64,000 nucleotides of DNA, from positions 62,001 to 126,000 of the forward strand of contig JAVJON010000008.1 in NCBI GenBank assembly GCA_040216765.1, in the 5' to 3' direction. The notes beneath the pieces were generated by a model, which did no database searches, had not been told where the DNA came from, and was given only the letters and a program-made list of their open reading frames with translations. Of this stretch, positions 8,456-18,024 are shown piece after piece; position 1 is the first letter of the stretch, and each line of letters starts with the position of its first letter. Source of the DNA: Marinibaculum sp040216765. Lineage in GTDB: Bacteria; Pseudomonadota; Alphaproteobacteria; Ferrovibrionales; Ferrovibrionaceae. The position numbers and the translations under genes were made by a program.

Positions 8456-9187
8456 ATGATGGCAAAGCTGTTGTCGGCCGGCGAGACGGTCGAATGGGAA
8501 CCGCCGTGGCAGGATCGCCTGCCGGCGGAGAAGCGGGTCAGGTACTGGCTGGCGGTGCCGACGCCGCCGCTGCGCCTGCGGTATCGGCGCCGCTGCACCG
8601 CGCTGGGCGCGCGCCGGGTCACGCCGCGGCAGCTGCTGGATGCGATCGCGGCGGAGCTGTCGGCGATGGAGCCGGGGCCGGACCAGGTCGAGATCCGCGA
8701 CAGGCACCTGGCCCTGGTGACGGAGGTGCAGGAAGCCTGGGACGCGCGCGCCGCGCGCCTGACGGCCGGTGAGTACGAGGGCGAGGAAGGGGCGGCCGCC
8801 TATGTCGTGGACGGCGAGGCCAGTGCGGCGCAGGAAGCCGAGGTCGAGGCGATCGGCAGGGCGCTGGTCGAGTTCAGTCCGCGGCTGGCCGACCTCTATG
8901 CCGCGGGGGACACATGGACCGAGGCCGCCGGGCTGGCCGCGGCGGAGGTGTTCCTGGCCGGTTGGGAGAACATCGCCACGCCGTTTCGGCGGGCGGTGCC
9001 GGACCGGCTGCCCGACCCGGTGCTGATGGCGGTGCCGGAGCTGCACCTGCGGCTGCTGGCCCTGCATATTGAGACCCTGTTCGCGCCGACCGAGGAAGAG
9101 CAGGGAAACTCCGCGCCGCCGTCCTCCTCGCCGTCCACGGAGAGCGATTCCGGGACTACGAGCACTGCACCCCCGACCGACCTCTAG
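8456..9187 (+). CDS. Tail assembly chaperone, gpG-like (zero-frame product)
   Basis: A 243-residue protein from ATG 8456 (tandem ATG with 8459; GGGA just upstream). It is Ala/Glu/Arg-rich and helical, as is usual for tail assembly chaperones that coat the tape measure. The unshifted product ends in a low-complexity Ser/Pro/Thr tail after residue about 218, which is the stretch translated beyond the slippery site at 9103-9109. The gene lies between the tail tube and tape measure genes, the canonical slot of lambda G/T. Role assigned by position and by the frameshift signal rather than by sequence motif. Confidence 0.75.
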   Translation: MMAKLLSAGETVEWEPPWQDRLPAEKRVRYWLAVPTPPLRLRYRRRCTALGARRVTPRQLLDAIAAELSAMEPGPDQVEIRDRHLALVTEVQEAWDARAARLTAGEYEGEEGAAAYVVDGEASAAQEAEVEAIGRALVEFSPRLADLYAAGDTWTEAAGLAAAEVFLAGWENIATPFRRAVPDRLPDPVLMAVPELHLRLLALHIETLFAPTEEEQGNSAPPSSSPSTESDSGTTSTAPPTDL

Positions 9188-9438
9188 AAGACGAGGACTT
9201 CTGGGAATACCCGCAGATCGGCCTGCCGAAGCTGCGGGTGCACCCGATGCACCTGATCGACGAGGTCGACCGTGAGCTGCTGCCGATCTGGCGACGCAGC
9301 CGCGGAGGGTTCGGCCCGGGGCACCTGCCCGAGGCCGGCGGCACGATGGACCAGGCCTGCGCCACGATGGCCAGCCTGGACGTGATGGATGCGGCCTATG
9401 CCGCGCTGACCGAGAAGCCCGATTCCGATGGCAACTGA
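8456..9438 (+). CDS. Tail assembly chaperone frameshift product, gpGT-like (-1 at 9103-9109)
   Basis: A heptamer G GGA AAC at 9103-9109 lies exactly in phase for a -1 slip (zero-frame codons GGA and AAC become GGG and AAA). The -1 frame is open from 9073 to the stop at 9436-9438, giving a fusion of 218 zero-frame residues plus 109 residues of the second frame, about 327 in all. The second part has normal protein character (EDEDFWEYPQIGLP, HLIDEVDRELLPIWRR). A purine-rich Shine-Dalgarno-like GAGGAAGAG lies 6-11 bases upstream, as in stimulated bacterial frameshifts. The extension overlaps the tape measure start. This parallels lambda gpG/gpGT. Confidence 0.85.
9103..9109 (+). promoter_or_regulatory. 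-1 programmed frameshift slippery site
   Basis: G GGA AAC, one base different from the lambda G/T site GGGAAAG. It is in the correct phase relative to the frame starting at 8456 and about 80 bases before the zero-frame stop. Confidence 0.85.
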
Positions 9439-12400
9439 ACGCAGCGTCTATCTGAGGATCGCGACGAAGGACGTCGACAAGACGCTGGCGGACCTGAACC
9501 GTCTGGGAATCAGGGGGGAGCGTGCGCTCAAGCAGGTTGGCGCGGGCGGCCCTGCCGCATCGAAAGCGCTGCTGGCGGTGGATGCGGCGAGCAAATCGGC
9601 GCGGGCGGGGATCGGCGGGCTGGCCAATGCTGCGGCCGCCGCGGGGGGCCCGCTAGGGGGAGTGGCGTCACAGGCGAGCATGCTCGGCGGGGCGCTGCGC
9701 GGCGGTGGCGGAGCGGCGATGGCGGCGGCCGCCGGCGTTGCGGCCCTGACGGCCGGGGTCGGGGCGTCGATCGGCCGGTTCACCGAATACGAGCGCCAGA
9801 TGGCGCGAGTCGAGGCGCAGATACGGGCTGCGGGCGGTGCCTCCGGCGTGACCGCAAACCAGATCGGCCGGATGGCGCAGCGGCTGGGCGATGCCACGCT
9901 GACCTCGGCCGATGCAGCGCGCAACGCGCTTTCCTCGCTGCTGTCGTTCAACAAGATCGGCGGGGGCATCCTGGAGGAGACTGCGCAGCGCGCCCAGGAC
10001 GTGGCCGAAGTGTTCGGGCGCGACCTGCAGGGGGCGGCGGTCCAGGTCGGCAAGGCGCTGCAGGATCCGGCGCGTGGCATGTCGGAGCTGCGCGAGACTG
10101 GCATCGCCTTCACGCAATCGCAGATCGATGCGGCCCGGGCGCTGCAGGAGACCGGCCGCCATGCCGAGGCGCAGCGGATCGTGCTGGACCAGCTGGCGCG
10201 CCAGGTCGGCGGCGCCGGCGTCGGCGCGGCCGGGGGCCTGGCCGGCACGTTCGACACGGCGGGCGAGGAGGCGTTGCGCCTGGCCGAGAACCTGGGCCGG
10301 ATCGCCGTCGAGGCGCTGGGCCTGGATGGCGGGTTGCAGGGGCTGACCGGCACCCTGCGGGCATTGAACGGGGAGCTGCAGGACACAGCCCGGCTGGACC
10401 CCGGCGAGTTTGCAGGCCGGCGTCTGGCGGATATCCGCAGCGATCTGGCGGCCGCCCGCAAGGAACTGGCCGACTTGACCGCTGCGCAGGCCGCCGGGCC
10501 CCTGGACCGCTTTGGCCCGACCAACATGCTCAATGCCGGGGCGGACGAGAATGTCCAGAAGATCCGGGAGCAGATTGCCGCCCTGGAATCGCTGGAGCGC
10601 GCGGCGCAGGCGACGGCGGGCGCGATGGATCTGTTCGGCGGCGTGGGGGTGCAGCTGGGCGAGTCCGGCCGGGTGCTGGCCGACCTGCGGAACCAGAAGG
10701 CGGTGACGGCGGACATCCTGAAGGACCATGCCGAGCAGCTGCGCCTGGCGCGCATGGCGGCCGACCAGCGCACGATCGAGAAGGCCGCGCTGGATGCGAT
10801 CGCCGAGGGGCGCAAGAAGGGTGTCACCGAGGCGCACGAGCTGGCCGAGATCGAGGCGTCGGCTCGATCGACGGCGGCGGAGGCGCTGAAGATCCAGGAG
10901 GCCCAGGCCGAGGCAGCGAAGGCGGAGGCCGAGGCCGTCGCCGAGGCGGTGAAGGCGGCCGACGACCTGTCGCGGCGCAACGTCGCGCTGGAGGAGTATA
11001 TCGCCGGGCTGGAGGACGAGGTCACCCTGGCGGGCATGGGGTCGGACGAGCGGGAGCGGCATGTTGCCTTGCTGAAGGCGGCGGAGACGGCGCAGCGGCA
11101 GCTGAGCGCGGAGGAGGCGGCCCGGGTCTCGATCGCGGTGCAGCAGCGCCAGGCGATGGAGGCGCAGGAGGCCGCGGCGGAGCGTGCGGCCGAGGCGGCC
11201 CGCCGGCGGCAGGAGCAGTGGCGGGACGCGGAGCGGCAGGCCGCGGAGCAGGCGCAGCGGGACTGGCAGCATACCGGCGACCGGATCGTGGATTTCTTCT
11301 CGGACGCCTTCGCGCAGGTACGGGCCGATGGCACGGAATCGATGCAGTCGCTGGCGGAGGATGCGCGGGAGGCGTTGACCCGGTCGCTGTCGCAGATCTC
11401 GATGGAGATCATGGTCCGGCCGATCACGCAGGCGATCGGGTCGGCCGGGCTGTCGGGCCTGCGGGACCTGGCGCCGCTGGGGCTGGCGGCCGCCGGGTCG
11501 GCGAGCCAGTCGACCATCATGTCGGCGCTGGGGGCCGGGTCGGCGCTGTTCAACGGCAGCTCGACGTTCGGGACCGCGCTGCTGGACTACGGGCTCGGCA
11601 ATGCCGGGAGCACGCTGGCCTCGCTGGGCCTCGCCAATCCGGCGGTGGGCGGCGGCATCGGCGGGCCGGTGGTTGCAGGCTATGCGGCGAGCGGCCTGGG
11701 CAACGCCCTGGCCGGCGGCCTCAACGCGGCGCCCTATGGCGCGATCGGGACCCTGGGCGCGCAGCTGCTGGGGTTCGAGTCGCGGAATCCGTATATCGGC
11801 GCGGGCCTGGGCATTGTCGGGTCGGTCGGCGGCGGTGCGGCCGGCGCGGCGATCGGGTCGGCGCTCGGCCTCGCCGGCGGTGGGCCGGTCGGGGCCGTGG
11901 TCGGGGCGGCCCTCGCGCAGATCGCCAGCAGCTATATCGGCGGGGCGCCGTCGGTCGGGCCGAACGAGAGCGCCTATCTGGGGCTGCAGGGGAATCGGTT
12001 CCAGGTTGGGGGCAGCGGCCAGGACAATGGCGGCAATGCCGCGCAGGCGGCATCCGTGGTGCAGTCGGCGGCCGACGCGCTGAACACCCTGATCGGCGCG
12101 GCGGGGCTGCGGGTGTCGGACCCGTCGCAGAGCTTCTGGTCCTATGGCGTCGGCACGCCGGGGATCAGCCCCTATTCGGCGACCTCGGCGGAGCAGCTGG
12201 TGGCGCAGGTGATCGGCTCCGGCCGGCTGACCAGCGACGACCCCAATGTGCAGATGGCGCTGGGGCGGACCAGTGGCACGGCCGAGCAGATGATGACGGA
12301 CCTGGGCTTCGCGGCCGATTTCGAGGACGCGCTGCGCGGCATGCAGGCGGCGACCCTGGACTATGCCGAGCTGCTGGAGACCTCGGCCCGGCGGGCGGTC

Positions 12401-14179
12401 GAGGACCAGGTCGACGCGCTGACAGATTTTCGCGACACGACTGAGCGGCTGGGCCTGGACACCAGCCGGGCCGATACCGCGATGCGCGACTATGTCCGGA
12501 CGATGCTGGGCTTGCGGCCGGAGCCGGAGACCCTGAGCCCGGTGGAGGAGGCCTTGACCCGGATGCGGGTGCAGTGGGAGGCGCTGGGCCCGCTGCTGGA
12601 CCAGGTCGGGATCTCCGCCGCGGAGGCGGAGGGCGGGCTGGCGGTGCTGCGCGAGCGGATCCGCACCGACTTCGTGCAGAGCCTGCAGGCCGATATCAAC
12701 GAGGCGCGCGGGGTCGGCATCGTCAACACGATCAGCGGGCTGATCGAGCAGGCGGCGCAGCACCGGCAGGATGCCGCGGCGTCGGGCGCGGATGTGTCGC
12801 TGGTCGACCAGTGGCTGCAGTCGATGATCGCGCAGCAGCTGAACCGCGCCGACGAGGCCGGGGTGCTGGCCGTCCTGACCCAGCTGGCGAGCAGCCCGGT
12901 CGCGGTGACCGCCGCGACCGCGGCGCTGGCCGACCTGCGCGTGCAGGTCGAGGAGCTGGGCGAGGCCGCGGCAGTGACGATCGGCGACCTGGCCGGTGCC
13001 GACAGCCTGCTGCGCGACGAGATCGCGGCCGGTGTGCGGGAGATGGCGGATGCGGCGCGGGCCGCGGCGGACGCCTTCGGTGGCTTCGCCACGACCCTGG
13101 GGCGGTATCGGCAGGACCTGCTGGTCGGCGACCTGTCGCCGCTGAGCGCCGGGGCGCAGCTGGACACGGCGCGGGCCAGGGTCGAGGCGTTGCGCAGCGG
13201 CATCGCCGCCGGCGACGAGGCCAGCTATGCCGAGCTGCAGAACGCGGTGGCGAGCTTTCTGGGCGCCAGCCGGCAGTTCAATGCTTCGGGCCCGGGCTAC
13301 TCCGCCGATTTCAACGTCGCGCAGGACCTGCTGGCGCAGGCGGAGCAGCAGGCGGCGGCGGAGGAGGCGCGGGCCCGCGCGGTGCAGGATGCGGCGCTGC
13401 GCCAGGTGGACGAGCTGCGCGGGATCCGCGGCGTGCTCGACTCGCTGTCGGCGCCGCTGATCGAGTTCGCGCGCCTCGGCGCCTCGGTCCTGACCGGGCA
13501 GGCCGGCGGGGCGTCGGCGATCTCGTCGCAGCATGCGCTGCTGCAGACCATGTCGCCGGACGAGCTGGCCGTCGCCCTGGGCACCATGGCGGTCGGCGGG
13601 CAGGGCCAGGCCTTCGCGCGCGGCGTGCTGGGGACGCAGGATTTCAGCGGGCCGATCCAGGCGGCGCTGCGGGCGGAGTTCGACGGGATCGGCGCTGACC
13701 TGACCGCCGGAGCGATCACCGGGGCGGAGGCGATGCAGCGGCAGCTGGCGCTCTATGCGCGCAGCGACCTGGATACCCTGTCGCACTTCGCCGGGCTGAC
13801 CAATCCGAAAGGTGTCAATGCGAAGGCCCTGCGGGACTTCATGGACCAGCTGGCCGGCGAGAACTATGCGCGGCTGCAGGGCTATGCCGCCGGCGGCATC
13901 GTCGGCACCGAGGGCGCCTATCGCCTGGCGGAGGGCGGCCGGCCGGAGGCGGTGGTGCCGCTGCCCGACGGCCGGTCGATCCCGGTCACGATGGCCGGCG
14001 GGGGCGGGGCCGATACCCGCGCGCTGCAGGCGGAGGTGCGGGCGCTGCGCGACCAGGTCGCGGCGCTGACCCGCGTCGTCACGGCCTCGGGCGATCGCCA
14101 GGTGGAGGGGCTGCAGGCGGTCGCCGGCAATACCGGCGAGATGGCCCGCAAGCTGCGGATCGCGGGGTCGCGCACATGA
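9428..14179 (+). CDS. Tail length tape measure protein
   Basis: A 1583-residue protein that sets tail length and is ejected with DNA. Residues about 125-300 match the TMP_2-type lambda tape measure region (RQMARVEAQIRAAGG, GKALQDPARGMSELRETGIAFTQ, LDQLARQVGGAG). Residues about 480-620 are Ala/Glu/Arg-rich coiled coil. Residues about 690-860 are glycine/alanine-rich and hydrophobic, likely membrane-active. The C-terminus has the usual AAGGIVGTEGAYRLAEGGRPEAVVPLPDG segment and ends in a coiled coil. By the rule of about 1.5 angstrom per residue the tail would be long. The start overlaps the end of the frameshift product. Confidence 0.93.
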   Translation: MATERSVYLRIATKDVDKTLADLNRLGIRGERALKQVGAGGPAASKALLAVDAASKSARAGIGGLANAAAAAGGPLGGVASQASMLGGALRGGGGAAMAAAAGVAALTAGVGASIGRFTEYERQMARVEAQIRAAGGASGVTANQIGRMAQRLGDATLTSADAARNALSSLLSFNKIGGGILEETAQRAQDVAEVFGRDLQGAAVQVGKALQDPARGMSELRETGIAFTQSQIDAARALQETGRHAEAQRIVLDQLARQVGGAGVGAAGGLAGTFDTAGEEALRLAENLGRIAVEALGLDGGLQGLTGTLRALNGELQDTARLDPGEFAGRRLADIRSDLAAARKELADLTAAQAAGPLDRFGPTNMLNAGADENVQKIREQIAALESLERAAQATAGAMDLFGGVGVQLGESGRVLADLRNQKAVTADILKDHAEQLRLARMAADQRTIEKAALDAIAEGRKKGVTEAHELAEIEASARSTAAEALKIQEAQAEAAKAEAEAVAEAVKAADDLSRRNVALEEYIAGLEDEVTLAGMGSDERERHVALLKAAETAQRQLSAEEAARVSIAVQQRQAMEAQEAAAERAAEAARRRQEQWRDAERQAAEQAQRDWQHTGDRIVDFFSDAFAQVRADGTESMQSLAEDAREALTRSLSQISMEIMVRPITQAIGSAGLSGLRDLAPLGLAAAGSASQSTIMSALGAGSALFNGSSTFGTALLDYGLGNAGSTLASLGLANPAVGGGIGGPVVAGYAASGLGNALAGGLNAAPYGAIGTLGAQLLGFESRNPYIGAGLGIVGSVGGGAAGAAIGSALGLAGGGPVGAVVGAALAQIASSYIGGAPSVGPNESAYLGLQGNRFQVGGSGQDNGGNAAQAASVVQSAADALNTLIGAAGLRVSDPSQSFWSYGVGTPGISPYSATSAEQLVAQVIGSGRLTSDDPNVQMALGRTSGTAEQMMTDLGFAADFEDALRGMQAATLDYAELLETSARRAVEDQVDALTDFRDTTERLGLDTSRADTAMRDYVRTMLGLRPEPETLSPVEEALTRMRVQWEALGPLLDQVGISAAEAEGGLAVLRERIRTDFVQSLQADINEARGVGIVNTISGLIEQAAQHRQDAAASGADVSLVDQWLQSMIAQQLNRADEAGVLAVLTQLASSPVAVTAATAALADLRVQVEELGEAAAVTIGDLAGADSLLRDEIAAGVREMADAARAAADAFGGFATTLGRYRQDLLVGDLSPLSAGAQLDTARARVEALRSGIAAGDEASYAELQNAVASFLGASRQFNASGPGYSADFNVAQDLLAQAEQQAAAEEARARAVQDAALRQVDELRGIRGVLDSLSAPLIEFARLGASVLTGQAGGASAISSQHALLQTMSPDELAVALGTMAVGGQGQAFARGVLGTQDFSGPIQAALRAEFDGIGADLTAGAITGAEAMQRQLALYARSDLDTLSHFAGLTNPKGVNAKALRDFMDQLAGENYARLQGYAAGGIVGTEGAYRLAEGGRPEAVVPLPDGRSIPVTMAGGGGADTRALQAEVRALRDQVAALTRVVTASGDRQVEGLQAVAGNTGEMARKLRIAGSRT

Positions 14180-15735
14180 CCCGCACGATCTATCTGGTGG
14201 AGATCGTCGCGGCGACGGATTCGGGCGGCACCCTGGCTACCCTGCGCTATGGCACCGAGGGCTATAACGAGCCGAGCGCGCCGGGCTATTTCGACGACAA
14301 GCTGGAGGAGCCGGGCCTGTGGCGTGCCGATATCTGGCGCGAGGGGGTGATCGGCGGCGCATCGGATTTGGGCGTGGGCGAGCTGGTGCTGGTCAACCCC
14401 GATGGAGATCTCGACGCGCTGCGGGCCTACGGCTTCAGCGGGCGGGCGCTGACCCTGTATGTCGGGCAGCAGGGCGCGGCCTGGTCCAGCTTCTCGACCG
14501 TGCTGACCGGCACGATGGAGCAGCCGGAATTCGACCTGGACGAGATCCGGATCCGGCTGCGCGACCGGCAGGCGGAGACAGACGTGCCGGTGCAGCCGAC
14601 GAAGTTCGAGGGCTCCGGCGGGCTGGAGGGCGGCGCGGACCGGGAGGGGCAGCCGCGGCCGCTGGCCTTCGGCAAGCCGATGAACGTGCCGGCGGTCCTG
14701 GTCGACTCGAGCCTGTGGATCTATCAGGTGAACGACGGCGCGGTCGACGACGTGCCGGCGGTGCGCGACCGGCTGGTCGGGCTGACCCAGGAAGCGGATT
14801 ACGCGGACGAGGCGACGATGCTGTCGACCGCGCCGTCGGCGAGCAGCTACCGGGTCTGGCCCGCCGGCGGGTATTTCCGCCTGGGCTCGCGGCCGGACGG
14901 CCAGGTGACCGCCGACGTGGTGCAGGGCGCCAGTGCCGGCGACCGGACCGCGGCGCAGATCGCCACCGACCTGCTGACCGGCCCGGCCGGGGTGGCGAGC
15001 GGGGACGTGTCGAGCGCCGACGTCACCGCGCTGGACACGGCCAATGCGGCCGAGCTGGGCCTGTGGATCGACAGCGAGACGACAGTCCGCCAGGCGCTGG
15101 ATCAGGTGCTGCAGAGCGTCGGCGCCTTCTGGTACGTCGATCGGGCGGGCGATTTCCGGATGCGGCAGCTGGCGGCGCCGGCGGGCTCGCCGGTCGCCCG
15201 CCTGCGGATCGACGACGGGGCCACGGCCTTTACCGCCGACGACTATGCGATCGAGGGGCTGGAGCGCCTGCGCCTGGCGGTCGGCCGGGACGATGGTGCG
15301 ACCGGGATCCCGGCCTGGCGGGTCGTGCTGAACCATACCCGCGCCTGGACGGTGCAACGGGAGGATATCGACAGCGCGGCGACGGCGGCGGCGATCACCT
15401 TCGCCTCGCGCGAGTGGCGCAGCGAGGTGGCGTCGGATGCGAGCATCCAGACGCAGCACCTGCTGGCGCCGCAGCTCGAGGTCGAAAGCCTGATGGTCAG
15501 CGCGGCAGCGGCGGCAACCGAGGCCGCCCGCCTGCTGGCGCTGTTCAAGGCCGCGCGCGACCGCTACCGGGTCACCGCGCATCTGAGCCAGGACCTGGTC
15601 GACGCCGTCGACCTGGGCGACACGGTGACCCTGTACAGCCCGCGCTATGGCCTGTCGGCCGGGCGGGCGATGACGGTGACGGGCCTGCAGTACGAGGTGC
15701 AGGCCGACCTGGTCACCCTGGACCTGTGGGGCTGA
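14176..15735 (+). CDS. Phage tail tip/hub-like protein
   Basis: A 519-residue protein overlapping the tape measure stop (ATGA). It is rich in beta strands: an N-terminal domain (TIYLVEIVAATDSGGTLATLRYG), a middle part containing RPLAFGKPMNVPAVLVD, and a C-terminal part with RYRVTAHLSQDLVDAVDLGDTVTLYSPRYGL, resembling the ends of tail hub and baseplate proteins where the second domain threads into a barrel. The position directly after the tape measure is the slot of distal tail or hub genes. I do not recognise a named family, so the role is by order and strand pattern. Confidence 0.6.
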   Translation: MTRTIYLVEIVAATDSGGTLATLRYGTEGYNEPSAPGYFDDKLEEPGLWRADIWREGVIGGASDLGVGELVLVNPDGDLDALRAYGFSGRALTLYVGQQGAAWSSFSTVLTGTMEQPEFDLDEIRIRLRDRQAETDVPVQPTKFEGSGGLEGGADREGQPRPLAFGKPMNVPAVLVDSSLWIYQVNDGAVDDVPAVRDRLVGLTQEADYADEATMLSTAPSASSYRVWPAGGYFRLGSRPDGQVTADVVQGASAGDRTAAQIATDLLTGPAGVASGDVSSADVTALDTANAAELGLWIDSETTVRQALDQVLQSVGAFWYVDRAGDFRMRQLAAPAGSPVARLRIDDGATAFTADDYAIEGLERLRLAVGRDDGATGIPAWRVVLNHTRAWTVQREDIDSAATAAAITFASREWRSEVASDASIQTQHLLAPQLEVESLMVSAAAAATEAARLLALFKAARDRYRVTAHLSQDLVDAVDLGDTVTLYSPRYGLSAGRAMTVTGLQYEVQADLVTLDLWG

Positions 15736-15736
15736 G

Positions 15737-16618
15737 ATGGCGCGGAGCGGGCATGCGGTGATCGGGCTGAACTCGCACCGGTCGATCTGCACCTTTGCGG
15801 CGGACGGTGCGACCTGGGACGCCGACTATCCGGTGACCAACCTGGGCAGCCTGCCGCTGGCCCGGGTGGCGCGGACCGACGATGCGAGCGAGGCGAACAC
15901 GAAGTTCACCGGGCTGTTTAGTGGCACGGTGGGCATGCGCCTGCTGCTGATCGGGCCGCACAACATGCTGCCGTCGACCGACCCGACCTATCGCCTGCGG
16001 CTGTACAGCGATGCCGGGCTGAGCACGCCGGTCTATGACAGCGGCGCTGGGCAGCCGGTCTGGCCGGCGGTGTACGACTCGCTGAGCCTGGAGTGGGAGG
16101 ACGACCAGTTCTGGACCGGCGCCTATGCCGATGCACAGGTGGCGGCCTGGGATTCCTGGCTGCCGATCTGGCTGGACCAGATCTATCTGTGCCGGGGCTT
16201 CCGGCTCGAGCTGTCCGACACGTCGAACGCCGACGGCTATATCCAGGCCGGCCTGGTGGAGCCAGCGATGGGCCACCAGTTCAGCGCCAATGTGGGATTC
16301 GGGGCGCAGTATGGGTTCCGGTTCCGGAGCACGTCGCGCGAGAGCGACGGCGGCAGCAAGGCGTTCAGGAGGCGGCGCGCGCCGCAGGTCTGGGAGGGCG
16401 AGATCCGCCTTCTGGCCCGCGACGAGGCGATGGCGCGCTACCTCGACCTGCTGCGGCAGAACGACCTGGTCGACCCGGTCGCGTGGTTCCCGCACCCGGA
16501 GGAACCCTTGCACTGGCCGCGCACGGTCTGGCTCGCGCGGATCGTCGATCCCGGCCTGTCGACCCTCGCCGGTCCGCGCCGCGACACGATCCCGATCAAG
16601 CTGGAGCAGGTGCTATGA
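15737..16618 (+). CDS. Phage tail protein of unknown family
   Basis: A 293-residue protein. The N-terminal part reads GLNSHRSICTFAADGATWDADYPVTNLGSLPLARVART, and the middle resembles galactose-binding-like jelly-roll patterns seen in phage tail proteins (LLLIGPHNM, YRLRLYSDAGLSTPVYDSG). The C-terminal part has SRESDGGSKAFRRRRAPQVWEGEIRLLARDEAMARYLDLLRQND and a Trp/Pro-rich end. It is co-transcribed with flanking tail genes (start 1 base after the previous stop, 4-base overlap downstream). Likely a tail tip or receptor-proximal component; exact role unknown. Confidence 0.5.
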   Translation: MARSGHAVIGLNSHRSICTFAADGATWDADYPVTNLGSLPLARVARTDDASEANTKFTGLFSGTVGMRLLLIGPHNMLPSTDPTYRLRLYSDAGLSTPVYDSGAGQPVWPAVYDSLSLEWEDDQFWTGAYADAQVAAWDSWLPIWLDQIYLCRGFRLELSDTSNADGYIQAGLVEPAMGHQFSANVGFGAQYGFRFRSTSRESDGGSKAFRRRRAPQVWEGEIRLLARDEAMARYLDLLRQNDLVDPVAWFPHPEEPLHWPRTVWLARIVDPGLSTLAGPRRDTIPIKLEQVL

Positions 16619-17499
16619 CGTTGATGAACGGCACGGACTGGACCTCGTCCGACTTCGCGAACGGTGCCCACCGGACCAACTTCCCGGAGGCCGTGTTCGA
16701 CGATTTCCTGGCGGAGGCCGAGATCCAGATCGCGGCGGTCGGCTCCGCGCTGACCGCGACGTCCAGCAGCTCCGTTTCGGTCGGGACCGGCAGCAAGACG
16801 TTCACGGTCGGCGCCAGCAAGGGCTTCGCCACCGGCCTGTGGCTGGTGGCGTTTCGCACCTCGGACCCGACCGCCTACATGCTCGGGCCCGTCACCGGCT
16901 ATTCCGGCGGCGACGTGACGATCAGCGTTGCGAGCGGCAACAGCGCCGGCAGCGGCACGTTCACCGACTGGACGATCGGGGTCGGCGGGCAGCGCGGGCC
17001 GGCCGGCGACATGACCGGCCCGGGCAGCGCGACGGACAATGCCTGGGCGCGCTACGACGGCGCCGGTGGCGCGACCCTGCAGGACGGGCAATGGGTCGAG
17101 GCCGACAGCGGCGCCGTCACCGCGGGCGGCGCGCTCGACATGGCGGACAATGCGCTGACCCGGGCGCTGGTCAGCGACCTGGCGGAGGATGTGCACGCGA
17201 TCGGCACCCTGCCGGCCGGCACGACGGATATCGACCTGACCGAGGGGCCGGTGCAGACCCTGACCGGGGCGGTGGAAACCGTGACCCTGACGATCAGCAA
17301 CTGGCCGGGCAGCGGCGCCGGGACCGTGGTGCTGGCGATCACCAATGGCGGGCTGTGCAGCGCCATCACCTGGCCGGTCGACCAGTGGATCGGCGGCGGC
17401 GACCCGCCAGACCTGACCGCCTCCGGGGTCGACCTGGTGGCGATCAGCCGGGTCGGCGGTGTGCGCTACGGATATTTCGCGCTGGATTTCCAGGCATAG
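16615..17499 (+). CDS. Tail fibre-like phage structural protein
   Basis: A 294-residue protein starting at ATG 16615 with a 4-base overlap upstream. The N-terminal 100 residues include a Ser/Thr-rich beta segment (ATSSSSVSVGTGSKTFTVGA) that resembles a carbohydrate- or fibre-shaft repeat, followed by GQRGPAGDMTGPGSATDN, a short collagen-like turn, and then an LTGAVETVTLTISNWPGSGAGTVVLAI domain seen at the ends of tail fibres. This looks like a short fibre; the receptor is unknown. Confidence 0.6.
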   Translation: MTLMNGTDWTSSDFANGAHRTNFPEAVFDDFLAEAEIQIAAVGSALTATSSSSVSVGTGSKTFTVGASKGFATGLWLVAFRTSDPTAYMLGPVTGYSGGDVTISVASGNSAGSGTFTDWTIGVGGQRGPAGDMTGPGSATDNAWARYDGAGGATLQDGQWVEADSGAVTAGGALDMADNALTRALVSDLAEDVHAIGTLPAGTTDIDLTEGPVQTLTGAVETVTLTISNWPGSGAGTVVLAITNGGLCSAITWPVDQWIGGGDPPDLTASGVDLVAISRVGGVRYGYFALDFQA

Positions 17500-17508
17500 G
17501 AGGGGGCG

Positions 17509-18024
17509 ATGGCGTTGTACCTGGCGATGCGGGGCGGCGACGTGCTGTACGGGCCCGGGCCCTGGGCGCGCGGGGCGGTGCGGCGCGCGCTGGCCGCGGC
17601 CGGCCATGCGGTCAGCCTGGGCGCCACCGCGCCTGCCGAGGCGCTGACCCTGGCGGCAGGGCCGCCGGCGGTGCGTATCCTGGTGCTGCCCGACCGGCCG
17701 CAGTTCGACGGGGAGCTGTCGACCTGCACCTGGGATCGCCAGGCCGGCGAATGGGTGGTGACGCACCGCGCCGTGGCGGCGATGCAGACGGCGCTGGTCG
17801 CCCGGTCGCGGGCGCTGTGCCGGGCCGGGATCCTGGCCGCGGCGTCGGAGGAGGACCAGCGCAACGCCGCGCTGGCCGACGGCGCGGAGGCGGCGACGAT
17901 GCTGGCCATGATCAACGGCTGGCGGGAAGCGCACGCGGTGCACAAGGCGGCGATCGAGGCGCTGGACGAGCAGGGCGACCTGGCGGCCTATGACCTGGCG
18001 GCCGGCTGGCCGGGGGGCGCGTGA
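17509..18024 (+). CDS. Phage protein of unknown function, tail region
   Basis: A 171-residue protein with a strong ribosome site (AGGAGGGGG, 17499-17507). Its N-terminal half is beta-rich (LAMRGGDVLYGPGPWARG, VRILVLPDRPQFDGELSTCTWDRQAGEWVVTHR) and the C-terminal half is helical and Ala-rich. The location after a fibre gene suggests a fibre accessory or assembly factor, but I recognise no domain. The stop overlaps the start region of the beta-propeller gene. Confidence 0.45.
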   Translation: MALYLAMRGGDVLYGPGPWARGAVRRALAAAGHAVSLGATAPAEALTLAAGPPAVRILVLPDRPQFDGELSTCTWDRQAGEWVVTHRAVAAMQTALVARSRALCRAGILAAASEEDQRNAALADGAEAATMLAMINGWREAHAVHKAAIEALDEQGDLAAYDLAAGWPGGA

